The notes: a model not told the origin generated them from the letters alone. Shown: positions 8,349-18,967, counted from the first letter of the stretch. The stretch: DNA of 64,000 bases from G963675935 sp963719005 (GCA_963719005.1 CAVRAR010000003.1:186001-250000); one strand, 5' to 3'. Made by a program: numbers and translations.

Positions 8349-8675
8349 CTACGAGTTCCCCAGCTTTGTCGAAACCAGCTTCAGCGGGGCGCCGCAACGG
8401 GGGCAGTAGACGAACGAGTACGACGCCTCGTGCGAACACTCGGGACAGATCTTCTTCCGCCGCAGAATCGCCGAGCCGGAACCGCTCTTGTGAGCGCCGT
8501 CTTGCTGATCCTGGCGAGGCGCGGCCTCTCCGCCTTCGATCGGAAGATTGATGATGGCCAGAACGTCATCATCGGTGACTGATGTCTCGCTCTGCGTCTG
8601 AATCGCACATTGCGGACATCTGCCGCCGGAAGCGTCGGGATCGTACCAGTGGCCTTTCGGACATCTCAATGCCAT
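8349..8675 (-). CDS. Double zinc-ribbon protein
   Basis: A 108-residue protein with MALRCPKGHWYDPDASGG and RCPQC near the N-terminus, and a second ribbon, ICPECSHEASYSFVYCPRCG, near the C-terminus. An acidic linker separates them. The C-K-G-H-W-Y-D opening resembles zinc ribbons found beside FHA or kinase domains, but no such domain is present here. Soluble, role unknown. It converges with the other small zinc-ribbon gene, 94 bases away, with no clear terminator between them. Confidence 0.65.
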   Translation of the reverse strand: MALRCPKGHWYDPDASGGRCPQCAIQTQSETSVTDDDVLAIINLPIEGGEAAPRQDQQDGAHKSGSGSAILRRKKICPECSHEASYSFVYCPRCGAPLKLVSTKLGNS

Positions 8676-8825
8676 GAGGGAAACCCTCTTCTGCGAAAGC
8701 GTTCATCAAGCGATGCACAACTATCGGAGACAACCCCGCAATTTAATGATACTCCCTTTCATTCCGGCGTCAAGCGCCATCCCCATCAGGGGCAATCAGT
8801 TTCTATGGTAACTTCCGGGTGGCAC

Positions 8826-8890
8826 GCCTTGAAAGGGCGTGGTAGCTGCCGAACCCAACCGTGCTCCACCAAACCCACGCCCTTTCAGGC
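8826..8890. repeat. Imperfect palindrome in a 310-base gene-free gap
   Basis: Arms GCCTTGAAAGGGCGTGG (8826-8842) and CCCACGCCCTTTCAGGC (8874-8890) are complementary apart from one or two positions. The surrounding gap, 8676-8985, shows no other gene or site. Confidence 0.65.
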
Positions 8891-8985
8891 CATGTCACCC
8901 GGCATCGACTGCTCCCTTTTCTTGTCGAAGTGGATGTGCTGAAACTTACAAGGAAAATACCGTGCCGGCAGCCACCCGCGTAGCT

Positions 8986-10272
8986 CTACGGTTCGACCTG
9001 TTCGACGCGGCTGATCGCCTGGCCGCGGGCGAAACGGGTGGTGATCTGTTCGCCGGTGGAAAGATCGGCCGCGGCCCGGATCAAGCCCCCATCCGCCGTG
9101 CGCTGCGTCAGGCTGTATCCGCGGCCAAGCACCGCCAAGGGGCTCAACGAGTCCAGCCGCCCGGCAAGCGTATCGACTTGCTGCCGCGCGAGCCGGGCGC
9201 AACCGCGAACCGCCCGAGTCGCGCGGACGTTCAACTCGTCTAACCGCCGCGCCAACTCGAAGACGCGCTGAAAGGGACGGCGAAAGACCGCGCTTCCCGC
9301 CAGCGAGTCCAGCCGCAACCGCGCCTTCACTGCCCGGGAACGTAAGCCGCCGGCCAGCCGTCGCTCGATCTGCCGTAGGTCGGCAAGCACCTCTTCGGCG
9401 GCCGGGGCGACCAGTTCGGCCGCTTCACTGGGGGTCAGCGCCCGCCGATCGGCCGCCAGATCGGCCAGCGTCACGTCGATTTCGTGGCCGACGGCCGAAA
9501 TGACGGGAATTTGCGAGGCGGCGATCGCGCGGACCACCGCTTCCTCATTGAACGCCCACAGGTCTTCCATGCTGCCGCCGCCGCGGGTGACGACGATGCA
9601 ATCGGGGCGGAAAAAGGGGACAGTCCCCATTTGTGCGAAGCACCCTTCGGGCCGTTCCGGCAAATGGGGACTGTCCCCTTTTTCCGGCAGCCGGTTGACG
9701 GTCTGGATGGCGGCGGCGATTTCGGCGGCGGCCCCTTCGCCCTGCACTCGGACGGGCACGACCAACACGTCGGCCCCGCGCCAACGCCGGCCGAGCACTT
9801 GCAGGAAGTCGCGGATGGCTGCCCCGGTCGGGCTAGTCACCACGGCAATTCGCCGCACAAAGGCAGGCAGCGGCCGTTTGCGGGCAGGATCGAAGAGCCC
9901 CTCACGGGCCAGCTTCTCTCGCAGTTGCCGCAGGGCCAATTCCAAAGCCCCCATGCCGCGAGGGACGATGTCTTCGATGACCAATTGGTAGCTGCCGCGC
10001 GCGGCGTAGACGTCGAGATGCCCCCGGCAGATCACCTCCAGGCCGTCGTGCAAGTCGAAGCGCGTCCGCACGGCCACGCCGCGCCACATCACCGCGCGGA
10101 GTTGGGCACGATCGTCCTTGAGGGTCAGATAGCAGTGGCCCGACTGCGGCCGGGCGAAGTTCGAGATTTCGCCGGCGACCCAAACGGTCGGAAATGCCCC
10201 TTCGAGCAGATCCTTGATCTGCGCGGTCAATTCCCAGACGGAAAGCGGACGTTGGGTGGATGGGGAAGGCAT
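8986..10272 (-). CDS. xseA: Exodeoxyribonuclease VII large subunit
   Basis: Large subunit of exonuclease VII, which degrades single-stranded DNA from both ends with XseB. An intact 428-residue frame. The N-terminal OB fold has VWVAGEISNFARPQSGHCYL and FTLKD-like LTLKDDRAQLRAVMW; the catalytic part has AVVTSPTGAAIRDFLQVL, VVTRGGGSMEDLWAFNEE and SAVGHEIDVTLADLAADRRA; a coiled region and the C-terminal VLGRGYSLTQ follow. An extra segment of about 27 residues, from EKGDSPHLPERPEG to MGTVPFF, interrupts the usual link between NRL and PDCIVVTRGGGS and is encoded by a palindromic element. xseB is not in the window. Confidence 0.93.
   Translation of the reverse strand: MPSPSTQRPLSVWELTAQIKDLLEGAFPTVWVAGEISNFARPQSGHCYLTLKDDRAQLRAVMWRGVAVRTRFDLHDGLEVICRGHLDVYAARGSYQLVIEDIVPRGMGALELALRQLREKLAREGLFDPARKRPLPAFVRRIAVVTSPTGAAIRDFLQVLGRRWRGADVLVVPVRVQGEGAAAEIAAAIQTVNRLPEKGDSPHLPERPEGCFAQMGTVPFFRPDCIVVTRGGGSMEDLWAFNEEAVVRAIAASQIPVISAVGHEIDVTLADLAADRRALTPSEAAELVAPAAEEVLADLRQIERRLAGGLRSRAVKARLRLDSLAGSAVFRRPFQRVFELARRLDELNVRATRAVRGCARLARQQVDTLAGRLDSLSPLAVLGRGYSLTQRTADGGLIRAAADLSTGEQITTRFARGQAISRVEQVEP
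9609..9685. repeat. Palindromic element inserted in frame in xseA
   Basis: Two perfectly complementary 25-base arms (9609-9633 and 9661-9685), each with GGGGACAGTCCCC at the core, surround a 27-base loop. The element is translated without a stop as part of XseA, at a place where homologues have no residues. Confidence 0.9.
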
Positions 10273-10284
10273 TGTGGTTTGCGG

Positions 10285-10351
10285 GCAGTAGGCAGTCGCG
10301 AAGCCGCAAGCGGCTTGACGGTTTTAATCAACAATCATCAATCAGCGATCA
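10285..10351. repeat. GAAGCCGCAAGCGGCTT repeat with flanking CAGTAGGCAGT and ATCATCAATCA words
   Basis: The palindrome is at 10300-10316, led by GGGCAGTAGGCAGT and followed by reiterated ATCAACAATCATCAATC-type words. It lies between xseA and the upstream acyltransferase gene on the same strand. Confidence 0.7.
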
Positions 10352-11084
10352 TCAATCCTTGCCCATTCTCCCCGTCCGCCGCCACAGCGTTCGAGGCGCG
10401 CTCTGCCCGAGCTTGCGGGCGCCGCTGGCGGCCCAGGATTCGGCCTCCTCGGTCAAACGGTTCAGCAGTCGCTCCGTTTGCTGGCGATGATGCTCCAGGC
10501 CGTCGCGATCCAGGTCGGGCGGGATGAAGACTTCGCCGCTGACCACGGCCCTGGCACGCGAGCCGGGACGCGGCACGGCGAAGCTGGTCCCAGGCGCTCC
10601 GCACCCGCCAGGGGCGATCGTATCCGAAACCCATCGCCACCAGCGGCAGGCCGAGCTTCGAGGCCAGGTAGACGCAGCCGGGGGCCAGCTGCCGCCGCGG
10701 GCCGCGCGGCCCGTCCGGCGTGATCGTCAGGTGCATCTCGCGGCTCTTGCCAGCAACTCGCGGATCGCGGAGACGCCGCCGCGATTGGTCGAGCCGCGAA
10801 CGAACTCGAACCCCAGGTGGTGCGCCGCGTAGGAGAGAATTTCGGCGTCGCGGTGACGGCTCAGCAGCATCGCCAGGTTGCAGTGTCCGCGAAGATACAG
10901 CGGGAAAAGGATGTATTCGTGCCAAAAAATATAGATTTTCTGCCCGCGACATTCGGGAAAACACCGGGTCGATCGCCGGATCGTCGTACAGGACTTTGTA
11001 GTCGAGCTTGCTCATCCACCACCGCACGGCCGCCGAGCCCAACAGGCCGCCGAGCTTGTTCAGGAAAGCGATTTCGATCTTCAT
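10352..11084 (-). CDS. DUF374 lysophospholipid acyltransferase-like protein, frameshifted
   Basis: Starts MKIEIAFLNKLGGLLGSAAV. The diagnostic DUF374 block LTITPDGPRGPRRQLAPG and the following GCVYLASKLGLPLVAMGFGY are clear. The C-terminal part continues in another frame as VVSGEVFIPPDLDRDG and ends LWRRTGRMGKD. At least three frame changes lie between 10980 and 10550; the missing middle can be read in other frames (IFWHEY-type and RHRD-like segments). The family belongs to the PlsC-like acyltransferases and is thought to act on membrane lipids or lipid A precursors; the substrate here is unknown. Its neighbours xseA and dapF lie on the same strand, separated by repeats. Confidence 0.75.
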
Positions 11085-11091
11085 GGAGAGA

Positions 11092-11162
11092 AGTGGGCAG
11101 TCGGCAGTGGGCAGTGCGAAACCGCAAGCGGCTTTCAATCAACAATCGACAATCAGCAATCC
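11092..11162. repeat. GCCGCAAGCGGC-type repeat with CAGT and CAATC words
   Basis: GTGGGCAGTCGGCAGTGGGC leads into GCGAAACCGCAAGCGGCTTT (11116-11135), followed by TCAACAATCGACAATCAGCA. It has the same three-part arrangement as the other copies and lies just after the dapF stop. Confidence 0.75.
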
Positions 11163-12016
11163 TCAATCCCCATTCCACTCGCCGGAGAATACTTCCACCG
11201 CCTCGCCAGTCATGTAGACGTGGTTGTTTTCGGCCCATTCGAGCTCCAGGTCGCCGCCGGCGAGATGGATCAACACCTTGCGGCCGGTTCGCTTGGTCAG
11301 AACGCCGGCGACACATACAGCGCAGGCTCCGGTGCCGCACGCCAGGGTTTCGCCGGCTGCCGCGCTCCCAGACGCGCATGCCGCACTTCGCGCGGCGAGA
11401 TGACCTTGACGAATTCGGCGTTGACACGGTTGGGAAAGTTGCGATTGATTTCCAGCAGCGGCCCGAACGTGGCGACGAAATCGTCGTCCAACTCCTCGAC
11501 GAACGTAACACAGTGCGGATTGCCCATCGACACGCAAGTCACCAGGAAACTGTCCTCCGCGACGCTCAGAACGACGTTGGCCACGGCGCCTCCGGCGGCT
11601 GGGTTGCCGGGAAGTCTGGTGGGAATACGTCTCGGTTCGAGGATCGGCTCGCCCATATCGACCCGCACGCGGCGGACTTTCTCGTCGGCGATCTTCAGTT
11701 CCAGCCCCAACACGCCGCGGCCGGTCTCGATTTGCAGCGTCGGTTTGCGGCACAGGCCGTGATCGTAAACGTACTTGGCCACGCAACGTATGCCGTTGCC
11801 GCACATTTCCGACTCGGAGCCGTCGGCGTTGAACATTCGCATCCGGGCGTCGGCCACGTCGCTCGGGCAGATCAGGATCAACCCGTCGCCGCCGATGCCG
11901 AAGTGGCGATCGGAGACCCGTTGAGCCAGTTCGGCCGGATCGCGGGGTATGGGCTGGTCAAAGCAGTTGACGTACACGTAGTCGTTGCCCGTCCCTTGCA
12001 TCTTGGTGAATCGCAT
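11163..12016 (-). CDS. dapF: Diaminopimelate epimerase, frameshifted
   Basis: Interconverts LL- and meso-diaminopimelate for lysine and peptidoglycan synthesis, using two cysteines. It begins MRFTKMQGTGNDYVYVNCFD, as is typical. The first catalytic Cys is in ESEMCGNGIRCVAKY and the second in GETLACGTGACA. SMGNPHCVTFVEEL and the C-terminal EWAENNHVYMTGEA also match. The reading frame changes near 11370, just before the second Cys; both sides match the family well, so a one- or two-base error is likely. About 284 residues when joined. Its presence implies DAP-type peptidoglycan. Confidence 0.9.
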
Positions 12017-12060
12017 CGTTGTATCGTTGTTCGTTTTGAAATCTGTTGCTGTCGGTATGA

Positions 12061-12081
12061 TTGCGAAGCCGCAAGCGGCTT
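12061..12081. repeat. GAAGCCGCAAGCGGCTT repeat
   Basis: The palindrome GCGAAGCCGCAAGCGGCTTG lies between dapF and the upstream small gene. This copy has little of the flanking low-complexity sequence. Confidence 0.75.
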
Positions 12082-12101
12082 GGCGGACGACGTATTTATC
12101 A

Positions 12102-12419
12102 TTATCCGTTCAAGTCTAGCAGATTTCCGCTCTGACGCGACGGGTCGGCGCTCTGCGGGACGTCCCGGGGAACGTCGGCCGCCTCGGATGGCTGCCGATC
12201 TTCCCAGGGGCGACGGCCGTCGGGGCCACGCTCGTCGGTCTCGTGGTCTTCGCCATCGGGCTGGCCGATGCCGGCCGCGGCCTCGGCTTTCCCTTCATAG
12301 TACACCTGACGCCGCTGCGCGGCGACCTCCCCGTGGGCACGTTCCAGCTCCGAACCCGCCGTTTGGGCTAGCGGCGTTCCCGCCACACTGGTCGCGAGCC
12401 CTAACGGACCGATGCTCAT
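12102..12419 (-). CDS. Small conserved hypothetical protein
   Basis: A protein of about 105 residues starting MSIGPLGLATSVAGTPLAQT, with a charged, probably disordered middle (DGEDHETDERGPDGRRPWED) and the ending SGNLLDLNG. The ending and the D-G-R-R-x-W-E block look like a small protein family I associate with planctomycetes; its role is unknown. The longer frame starting at 12470 adds an unlikely basic leader, so the ATG at 12419 is preferred. No signal peptide or membrane helix is evident. Confidence 0.6.
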   Translation of the reverse strand: MSIGPLGLATSVAGTPLAQTAGSELERAHGEVAAQRRQVYYEGKAEAAAGIGQPDGEDHETDERGPDGRRPWEDRQPSEAADVPRDVPQSADPSRQSGNLLDLNG

Positions 12420-12504
12420 GATGATTCCTCGGCTCAACTGCGCCGCGTGGGCGCGGCGGCTAAACGGCAAGATCGACCGTGCGCTGACTATCTCGATTAC
12501 GGTT

Positions 12505-15500
12505 CTATCGGCGATTTTCCAGTTCGCCGCGAATCTGCTGCAACGCCTGATTCAACGCCGGCAGGGCCTCCTGTCGAGGCTCGGGGTTCTGTAGGGTGCC
12601 GCCGACGTGGATCAACATAAGCTGTTGGCTGGCGGCGCGGACGACCTGCTTGATGACGGGCAAATCCAATTCGCCCCGGCCCACCAAGCAATAAAACGTC
12701 AGCTCGATCTGCGATTGAAAATTCATGTGGCCCGAGCCGCGAAGGCTGATCGCGTCGCCGTGGAAATCGATGCGGTCGAAGTAGATGTGCTCGCCCACGA
12801 TCCGGTAATCGATCGTGCCGTCGCTGAAGCCGTTCTGGTTCGGCTCGCGAATGCTGAGGATTTTCAACAGCGAGATCATCACCGGCAATTCGTAGACGTT
12901 GCCCTCGGAGAGAGCGATCCTCCCCTTGCCGGAAAGGGTGTTGCGGGTCCGGCCGCTGCCGGTCAGGTCGGCGGTGGCGAGGATCTTTCCGGCCAATTTC
13001 TGCCGGCCGGGCATCACTTCCCGCGCACATCGGCCCAAACTGGCGTCGGTCAGCGTGATGTTCATGCCGTAGCGCGGCGTCGGTTCCAACGTCACCCAGC
13101 CGTCGCCGTACAGCGTGCCGCCGAAGATTCCGGCAGTCAGCATCCGCGGGGTTTGCGGCGGGCCGGCGATCCCGCTCGCCGCGGCGGCGATTTCCGGCCG
13201 ATCCACCCAAGCCCCGAACAGCACCTGGCGGTCGTCGATCCAGATCGGCCCCTTCACCCCGGTGAACTGGTAGTCCTTGTACGAGAGCAGAATCGAGGGC
13301 CAGCTCGCCGCGCGATCGAACGTGTTGTCCATCGAAGCCGCCTCGGAACGACGCCTCGCCGCAGACGTTTTCCAGCAGGATGCCGCCGCACTGAAGGCTG
13401 TTCTGCTGCAGCCCGACGCGCACGTTCCACCGCGACCGCAGCGGCTCGCCCGGCCGGCCGGTCCGCTCCAGGTCGAGACTGCCGCGAAGGTTCATCGCGC
13501 CGGTCGGACTCAGTTCGGCAAACGCCTTTTTCAGACGATCGGGCAGGGCTTCGCTCAACTCGCGGTCGGCGCGAATCTGATCGACCGACAACTTCTCGAA
13601 GTGCATCAGCCAGCGCCCGTCGGGCTGAAAATCGCAATAGCCCTCGGCGGCGACTTTGACCGGCATGTTGGCCGGCCCGTGCTCGCCTTTGCATCGCTCG
13701 AAATCGACGTGCCCGTCGCGATAGATCAGATCGCCCTGAATCCGGTCGAGGCGATAGGGGAAATGAAGCGGCTCGATCGAGGTCGTCTCGCGCTGCGGCC
13801 GAACGCGCACGCCGACGCTGAACTTCTTTTCCCCCTCGACCAGGCAGCGGACCTCGGCCGTCAGATCGACGACGCCCCGCGGCCGCGTGTCGAGCCACAC
13901 CTGCTGGATGTGCGGGTTGCACACGCTCAAGGCGTTGCGAAGCTCCTCCTCCAGCGGCACGTCGCGGCCGACGAAGTTCAACACCAGTTCGCGTCCCTGG
14001 AGACCGGGCATCAGGTGCCCTTCGCAGGTCACGCGAGCCGCGTTGTGAACGCCCGAGAGATTCCGAAAGGTCCAGTTGTGATCGAGCATCTCCAGCGTGC
14101 CGCGGACGTTCGTCAACAGATACGGAAACCTGTTGAAACACACGGAGCCGCCGTTGACGTCCAGCACCAGATGCTGGTGCAACGGTTCCTCGGGCCGGTT
14201 GCGCCACATCCGCATGGTAGAAGCCGACGCTCCCGCGCGGATCGAGCGAGCGGGCCACCTCCTGCGGCTTTTCGGGCAGCGCGGCGAGCAAGGCTTCGTC
14301 GATCTGAAGATCGGCGCCGCCGGCTTCGAACCAGCCCAACGGATTCGGCGAAAACGGGCCGGCCACGGCGGCCGTCAATCGCACCGGCTGACGCCCGCTG
14401 TACGCCGTGAGGTCGATCTTCAGCGAATCGTCTTTCAGCACGATCGACCCGCGGCCATGATCGAGCCGGTAGGGGAATTTGTAATGCGTGAAGGCAACGT
14501 CCAGACAAGTCACCGAAATCTGCGGCTGCCAGGTCTTGCCGTCGTAGTCGAGCCGCACGTCGGCGTCGATCGTGCCGGCGGGGAGTAGTGCCGCCAGCGT
14601 TCCTGCATCGCCGGCGGCAACACGCTCATCAACGCGGGATCCAACTCCAAACGGCGAACCTCGGCCGTCAGCGCCATCGGGCTGGCCGGCTCGAAGCCCG
14701 ACCCGCGGCACGACAGCCGCAGCGTGGCCTGACCGCTTCGCGCCGTCAGATCGTCGATCGCGTAGCCGGCGTTGTTCAGCCGGAACGCGGCGGCGATGTC
14801 ACTGAGGGCTTGCGGCAGCCGCCGATCGTCGATTCGTCCTCGCGTAAGGCGTCCCGCCACGTCAAACCGGCACGGAACGGCGGCCGCCTGGTCGTAATCG
14901 ACTTGAAACCCCAATTCCACCTGCCCGCGCAACTCGCCCAGCGGCGCCAGCTTCGTCGCCAACGGCTCCGGGCAGGGAATCGCGCAATTCGGGCGAAATC
15001 TCGATTCCGTCGGCCTTCCCGCGGATCGAACACGCCAAGGTCTGAACGTCGAACCATCCCTCGAACTCGAACGCGGCGCAAACCATCGCCGGCAAGCGTG
15101 CCGCGAAGCTGCCGCACCACTGGCCTCGTGCCGGGTGAATCGGCCGGCGCCGGCGCGATCGCCAGGTTCACGTCTCGCAGCACGAGCTTGCTCGCAGGAT
15201 CCTTCTGCGGATCGATAACCTCGATCACACCGTTTTCCCACGAGACGTCCGGCACGGTGTTGCCGAAATGGGGCGGCGGCAACAAGGCGTTGAGGTTCCA
15301 CGTGCCGTCGGATCGCCGGGTAACGCGAATCGTCGGCCGGCGGATCGTCACCCGCTGGATCGGCGGATCGCCCTTGATGAGCTCCTTCCAATCGGTCGGA
15401 CACTCGAACAGCGCTTCCTCGACGTGCAGCAATTCGGCCGCCGGTCCCTCGACGTTGGGATCGCTGATCGAGAGATCGTAGACCTTGATGCCCTTCCCTT

Positions 15501-15708
15501 CCACGAGTTGCGCGGAGCGAATGCTAACCTTCAGGTCTTTGTAGTGCTGCGCGAGCTTGGTTTCAACCCGGCGGCGAATCTGGTCGTTGATCTGGCGGTA
15601 CAAGCAGAACGCGGCCACCGCGCCGGCGACGACCGCCAGCACGATGGCCCACTTGAAGCCAAACCAGCAGCAGTTGATCGCACGCGCGAAAATGAGACAG
15701 GCCCTCCA
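12505..15708 (-). CDS. AsmA-like envelope protein, multiply frameshifted
   Basis: The predicted start at 15708 (MEGLSHFRACDQ) is followed after a frame change by one membrane helix, WAIVLAVVAGAVAAFCLYRQ, then a very long beta-rich domain. AsmA features include YKDLKVSIRSAQLVEGKGIK, TIRRPTIRVTRRSDGTWNLN and, near the end, GSGHMNFQSQIELTFYCLVG and GTLQNPEPR. The length of about 1070 residues fits AsmA/TamB-type proteins, which span the periplasm and are linked to lipid transport and outer-membrane maintenance. Frame changes occur near 15670, 15090, 14970, 14600, 14215 and 13300; the number makes either true decay or locally poor sequence possible. It follows dapF and a small gene on the same strand. 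Confidence 0.7.
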
Positions 15709-15866
15709 TGGCGAAGCGGTGATTGGTGATTAGTGGATAGCGATTAGTGGATAGTGGATAGTGGATGGTTGGCGGTGCGAAACCGCAAGCGGGTTGGCGG
15801 ATTCGGTGGAACTTCCACCTCTCTCCATCTCTCATCTTTTGGCAATCAGAATTCAGCCATCAACAA
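15709..15866. repeat. Low-complexity and GCCGCAAGCGGC-like intergenic repeat
   Basis: GATTAGTGGATAGTGGATAG words run up to GCGAAACCGCAAGCGGGTTG (15777-15796), a diverged copy of the palindrome, followed by TCAACAATCAGCAATTC-type words. No gene is seen. Confidence 0.65.
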
Positions 15867-17134
15867 TCAGCAATTCTTCCTCCTCAGTCCTCCTCCCGCC
15901 GCCAGCGCCAGCAGTGCCAGCATGGCGGGGTCGCGATAGCGGATCGAACTGACAAACACGACGTGCAACAACGTCAGGTACACGGCCGGCAGGCAGCAGA
16001 GAATATACGGCCAGCCTCGGCCGACGGTTCGCCACGCCCCCATTATGGCAAGAATGAGCAACGGCGTATACGTGAAAAACACCGCCAAGCAGACGAGCCA
16101 ACTGGCGGAAAGCCGCGGCTCGTTGGGCCAGACGTTCCACATCCGCAGGAACTTCACCCCCGCCAGTTGCAGCGCCCTGCCCGGATTTGCCCGGGCCCAG
16201 GCCAGCGCGTCGTCGCGCATGCGGCGATCAAGCCGTACTTCGAGCGATTCTCCACGATGGGCCGGCGACTGCTTTTCGGCCTGCAGTTCCTCCGCCTCGA
16301 AGCGCTCGACGAAATCCATGTTGCTGGCGCCTGTGGCGTGGGGATTCAGGCCGTCGTACAGACTGGCGCCGACCTGGAGCGTGGTGGGAACGAAGCGACC
16401 CGTGACGCAGGCGTTGCGAATCCACCACGGGAGCATCGCCACAACAAGCCCCAGAAGCATCCAAGACGTGACGGCGAGATGGCGAGTGAATTCGTCGTTC
16501 TCGTTTGCCCGAAATCAGCCCCAACAGCATCCCCACGCCCGCGGCAAACGGGGTGAACAGGAGCCAACTCGGCCGCATCAGCGTTGCCGCCCCGGCCGCC
16601 AGGCCGCCGGCCAAGCCGCAGAGCCGTCCTCCGACCGGTCGTCGGGGCGTTCCAGGCGAGAACCCATAGCACCAGTTGCAGCAAGATCAACGGGCAAAAG
16701 GGAGCCTCGCTGAGGATCAACACCCCTGAGACAATGGCACCCGGGTAGAACGTCGCCAGAACTGCTGCCAGGAACGCCGCACGGTCGTCGAACAGCAGCC
16801 TCGTAAGCCCCCAGACCCCCAATACTGCCAGCGTTGCCAACAGTGCGGCCTCGGCGCGGGCGAGGAGCACAGCCGTTCGGTGGTCGTCGGTTACCCAAAA
16901 AATCGGTGCCAGCAGCATGGGATAGCCCGGCGTGCGGAAGACGCGAGCGTGGCTCTCGCCGAATTCGTATGGCTCGCCCCGAGCGATGGCCTTGCCGAGG
17001 CGCCAATAGCTCTCGGTATCGCCCATCGCAAAGTTGTCGCCGAGCCGCGACTGCCACACCCATCCTGCCGCAAGGCGAAGGAGGAAGGCGAGAACCAACA
17101 GCACCGCCAGTCGCCGCCACGAGGGTTGTTTCAT
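15867..17134 (-). CDS. Membrane glycosyltransferase (GT39/ArnT-like), frameshifted
   Basis: A polytopic membrane protein of the PMT/ArnT superfamily, which moves sugars from polyprenyl-phosphate donors on the outer face of the inner membrane. The start is ATG 17134; a GTG two codons earlier is possible. The N-terminal helix is LAVLLVLAFLLRLAAGWVW, followed by MGDTESYWRLGKAIARGEPY, where the acidic residues of the first periplasmic loop are expected, and FRTPGYPMLLAPIFW, typical of this group. Later helices include WLLFTPFAAGVGMLLGLI and LLILAIMGAW. The end, IRYRDPAMLALLALAAGGGL, is also family-like. Frame changes near 16620 and 16490 interrupt it. The substrate cannot be read from the sequence. 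Confidence 0.75.
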
Positions 17135-17164
17135 ACGCACCCCTGTGTAGAAGGCAACCGGTCC

Positions 17165-17215
17165 GTAGCACCGGCTTCAGCCGGTCGCGCTGCAACCGGC
17201 TAAAGCCGGTGCTAC
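17165..17215. repeat. Palindromic repeat GTAGCACCGGCTTCAGCCGG
   Basis: Arms of 21 bases at 17165-17185 and 17195-17215 match with one mismatch; each arm is itself partly palindromic. It lies in the 309-base gap (17135-17443) between divergent genes. The rest of the gap shows a strong ribosome site TTAGGAGGG before 17444 but no certain promoter. Confidence 0.8.
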
Positions 17216-17443
17216 AAACGAAAGTCGCCCCCTGCATCCTTGAGAAAATGGGTGAAATATGTTACCCTGGGAAGCCTTTGGCGGTCAAGGTAAGTTTTTC
17301 GACTATGTCGGCGATGCGCGGCGGCGATCGGCCGCATCGAACCGTTTACGCTGACTCATGATTTACTTCAATTCGGGCAGCTTGTATACTTTCTAACCAA
17401 ACCTCTGCAAGACGCCCCATTACCACGCATTAGGAGGGAAGTC

Positions 17444-18967
17444 ATGTCAAGTCTGCCATCCTATCTGGCCGCGGCGAAACCGGTGCCGGCAGCCAACCGC
17501 GCGCCGTGGTACAAGACCGTGATGCCGACCTACATCGGAATCATGCTCTGGTTCGTGTTCTGGCAGGTCATCGTCAATGCGGGAGTGAACGAGCATGGCC
17601 GCCCGGCCGGAGTGCTTTCCCACGGGTATTGGCCGGCGTTCCTCGGCCTGACAATCGCCGCAGTCGATCTGCCACTTCCTCTTCTACCTGGCGCCCGGCT
17701 TTGCTCGGAATGCGAACCGGCTTGCCGCTTTACGTCGTCGGCACCTCGACCTACGGGGCAAGCGGCGGGCGATACATGCCGGGGTTTCTGATGGGCATAC
17801 TGCAATTCGGCTGGCTGGCCGTCAACGCGGCGGCCGTCGCCGGGATCCTCTGCAAGTGCTTCGTCGGCTGACACCACGCAGCCGGTGCCCGGCTGGCCGC
17901 ACGGCAGTCATCGCCACGGCATTCATCATCGTGGCGGCGTTCGTCGGCGTCAAAGGCATCCGATATGTCGCTCGCGTGGCGACGTACCTCCCTCTGATTC
18001 CCGTCGTTGTGCTGCTGGGTCTGTTGGCCCTGACGGCCGGCGGCCTTGGCGACTTTGCCATCGAAAAACTATACGCCAACATCCCCGCCGACTCGAAAGT
18101 CATCGACGTGAGCTCGGGGCTGATGACAAGTTGGGAGGTCGTGGCGATCCTCTGCGTTTACGTCGTCGGCTTTTTCGCCACGGCCGGAGCAGCGGGCACC
18201 GACATCGCCTCGAATTGCCGCAACGACAACGACGTCCACATCGGCGGAATCACCGGCATTCTGCTGCCCACCGTGTTGGCAGGCGAAGTCACGATCCTGA
18301 TCGTCGCCGGCGCGTACGGCGGCGACATGGTGCAAAAAACGCATGTCGGCAACTACAACCCGGTGGAGTTGATGTCCGACATTCTGCAGACCAAGTTCGG
18401 CGCCGCGCGGGCGAGATGATCGCCAATATCACGATGATCGCTTTGGCGATTTCCTCGTTCCCGGCGGCGTGTTTTTCGTCGCTGATCGCCGCCAACAGCT
18501 TCAAGACGACGATGCCGAAGGTTCCCACGCTGATTTCCGTCGGCGTCGGCGCGTTGGCGGCCGTTTTGCTGGCGGTCACGCGGTTTGACTACCAACGTGA
18601 TTAGCGTCTTCGTGGTGATTGGAGCTTCGTTCGGGCCCGTTTGCGGCGCGATGCTGGCCGATTTCCTGCTTGCCGGGCGAAAATGGTCCGGCCCCAGGGC
18701 GAGTTTCAACCCGGCGGGCTGGATCTCCTGGATTGTCGGGTTCGTGGTCGGCGCGTTCAACCTCGTGGTGCCGTTGCTGCTGAGGTGGGATTGGGCCAGC
18801 AAGACCTTCCCCCACTTGGCCGACTATCAGGACTACATCCCCGTGCCGCCGGTAACTGCATTCGTGGTCGGCTTTGTGCTGTACATAGTCTTTTCGGTCG
18901 TAGGGCTTCGCACCCGGAAGTTGCTCGAGGCCCGATGGAAAGCTGATCGACTGAACGCCACGTGTTC
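17444..18967 (+). CDS. NCS1-like (cytosine/purine) permease, frameshifted
   Basis: A sodium- or proton-coupled nucleobase or related transporter by family. It starts after TTAGGAGGGAAGTC with MSSLPSYLAAAKPVPAANRA. Helices visible in three frames include TYIGIMLWFVFWQVIVNAG, LPLYVVGTSTYGASGGRYM, TYLPLIPVVVLLGLLALTA, WEVVAILCVYVVGFFATAG and WISWIVGFVVGAFNLVVPLL. GTSTYGASGG and GTDIASNCRNDNDVHIGGI sit where substrate- and ion-binding helices are expected. At least five frame changes occur (near 17660, 17695, 17880, 18410, 18585). The homologous part ends about RKLLEA (18935); the frame then runs without a stop into a palindromic element and past a terminator, so the true stop has been lost or shifted. 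Substrate unknown. Confidence 0.7.

Noticed and set aside
7902..8439. Minus-strand frames across the first zinc-ribbon gene
   Set aside because: They are antisense to the two Cys-knuckle motifs and have no recognisable features.
10817..12421. A 534-codon plus-strand frame across the DUF374 and dapF genes
   Set aside because: Antisense to two recognisable genes and running through intergenic repeats; no motif.
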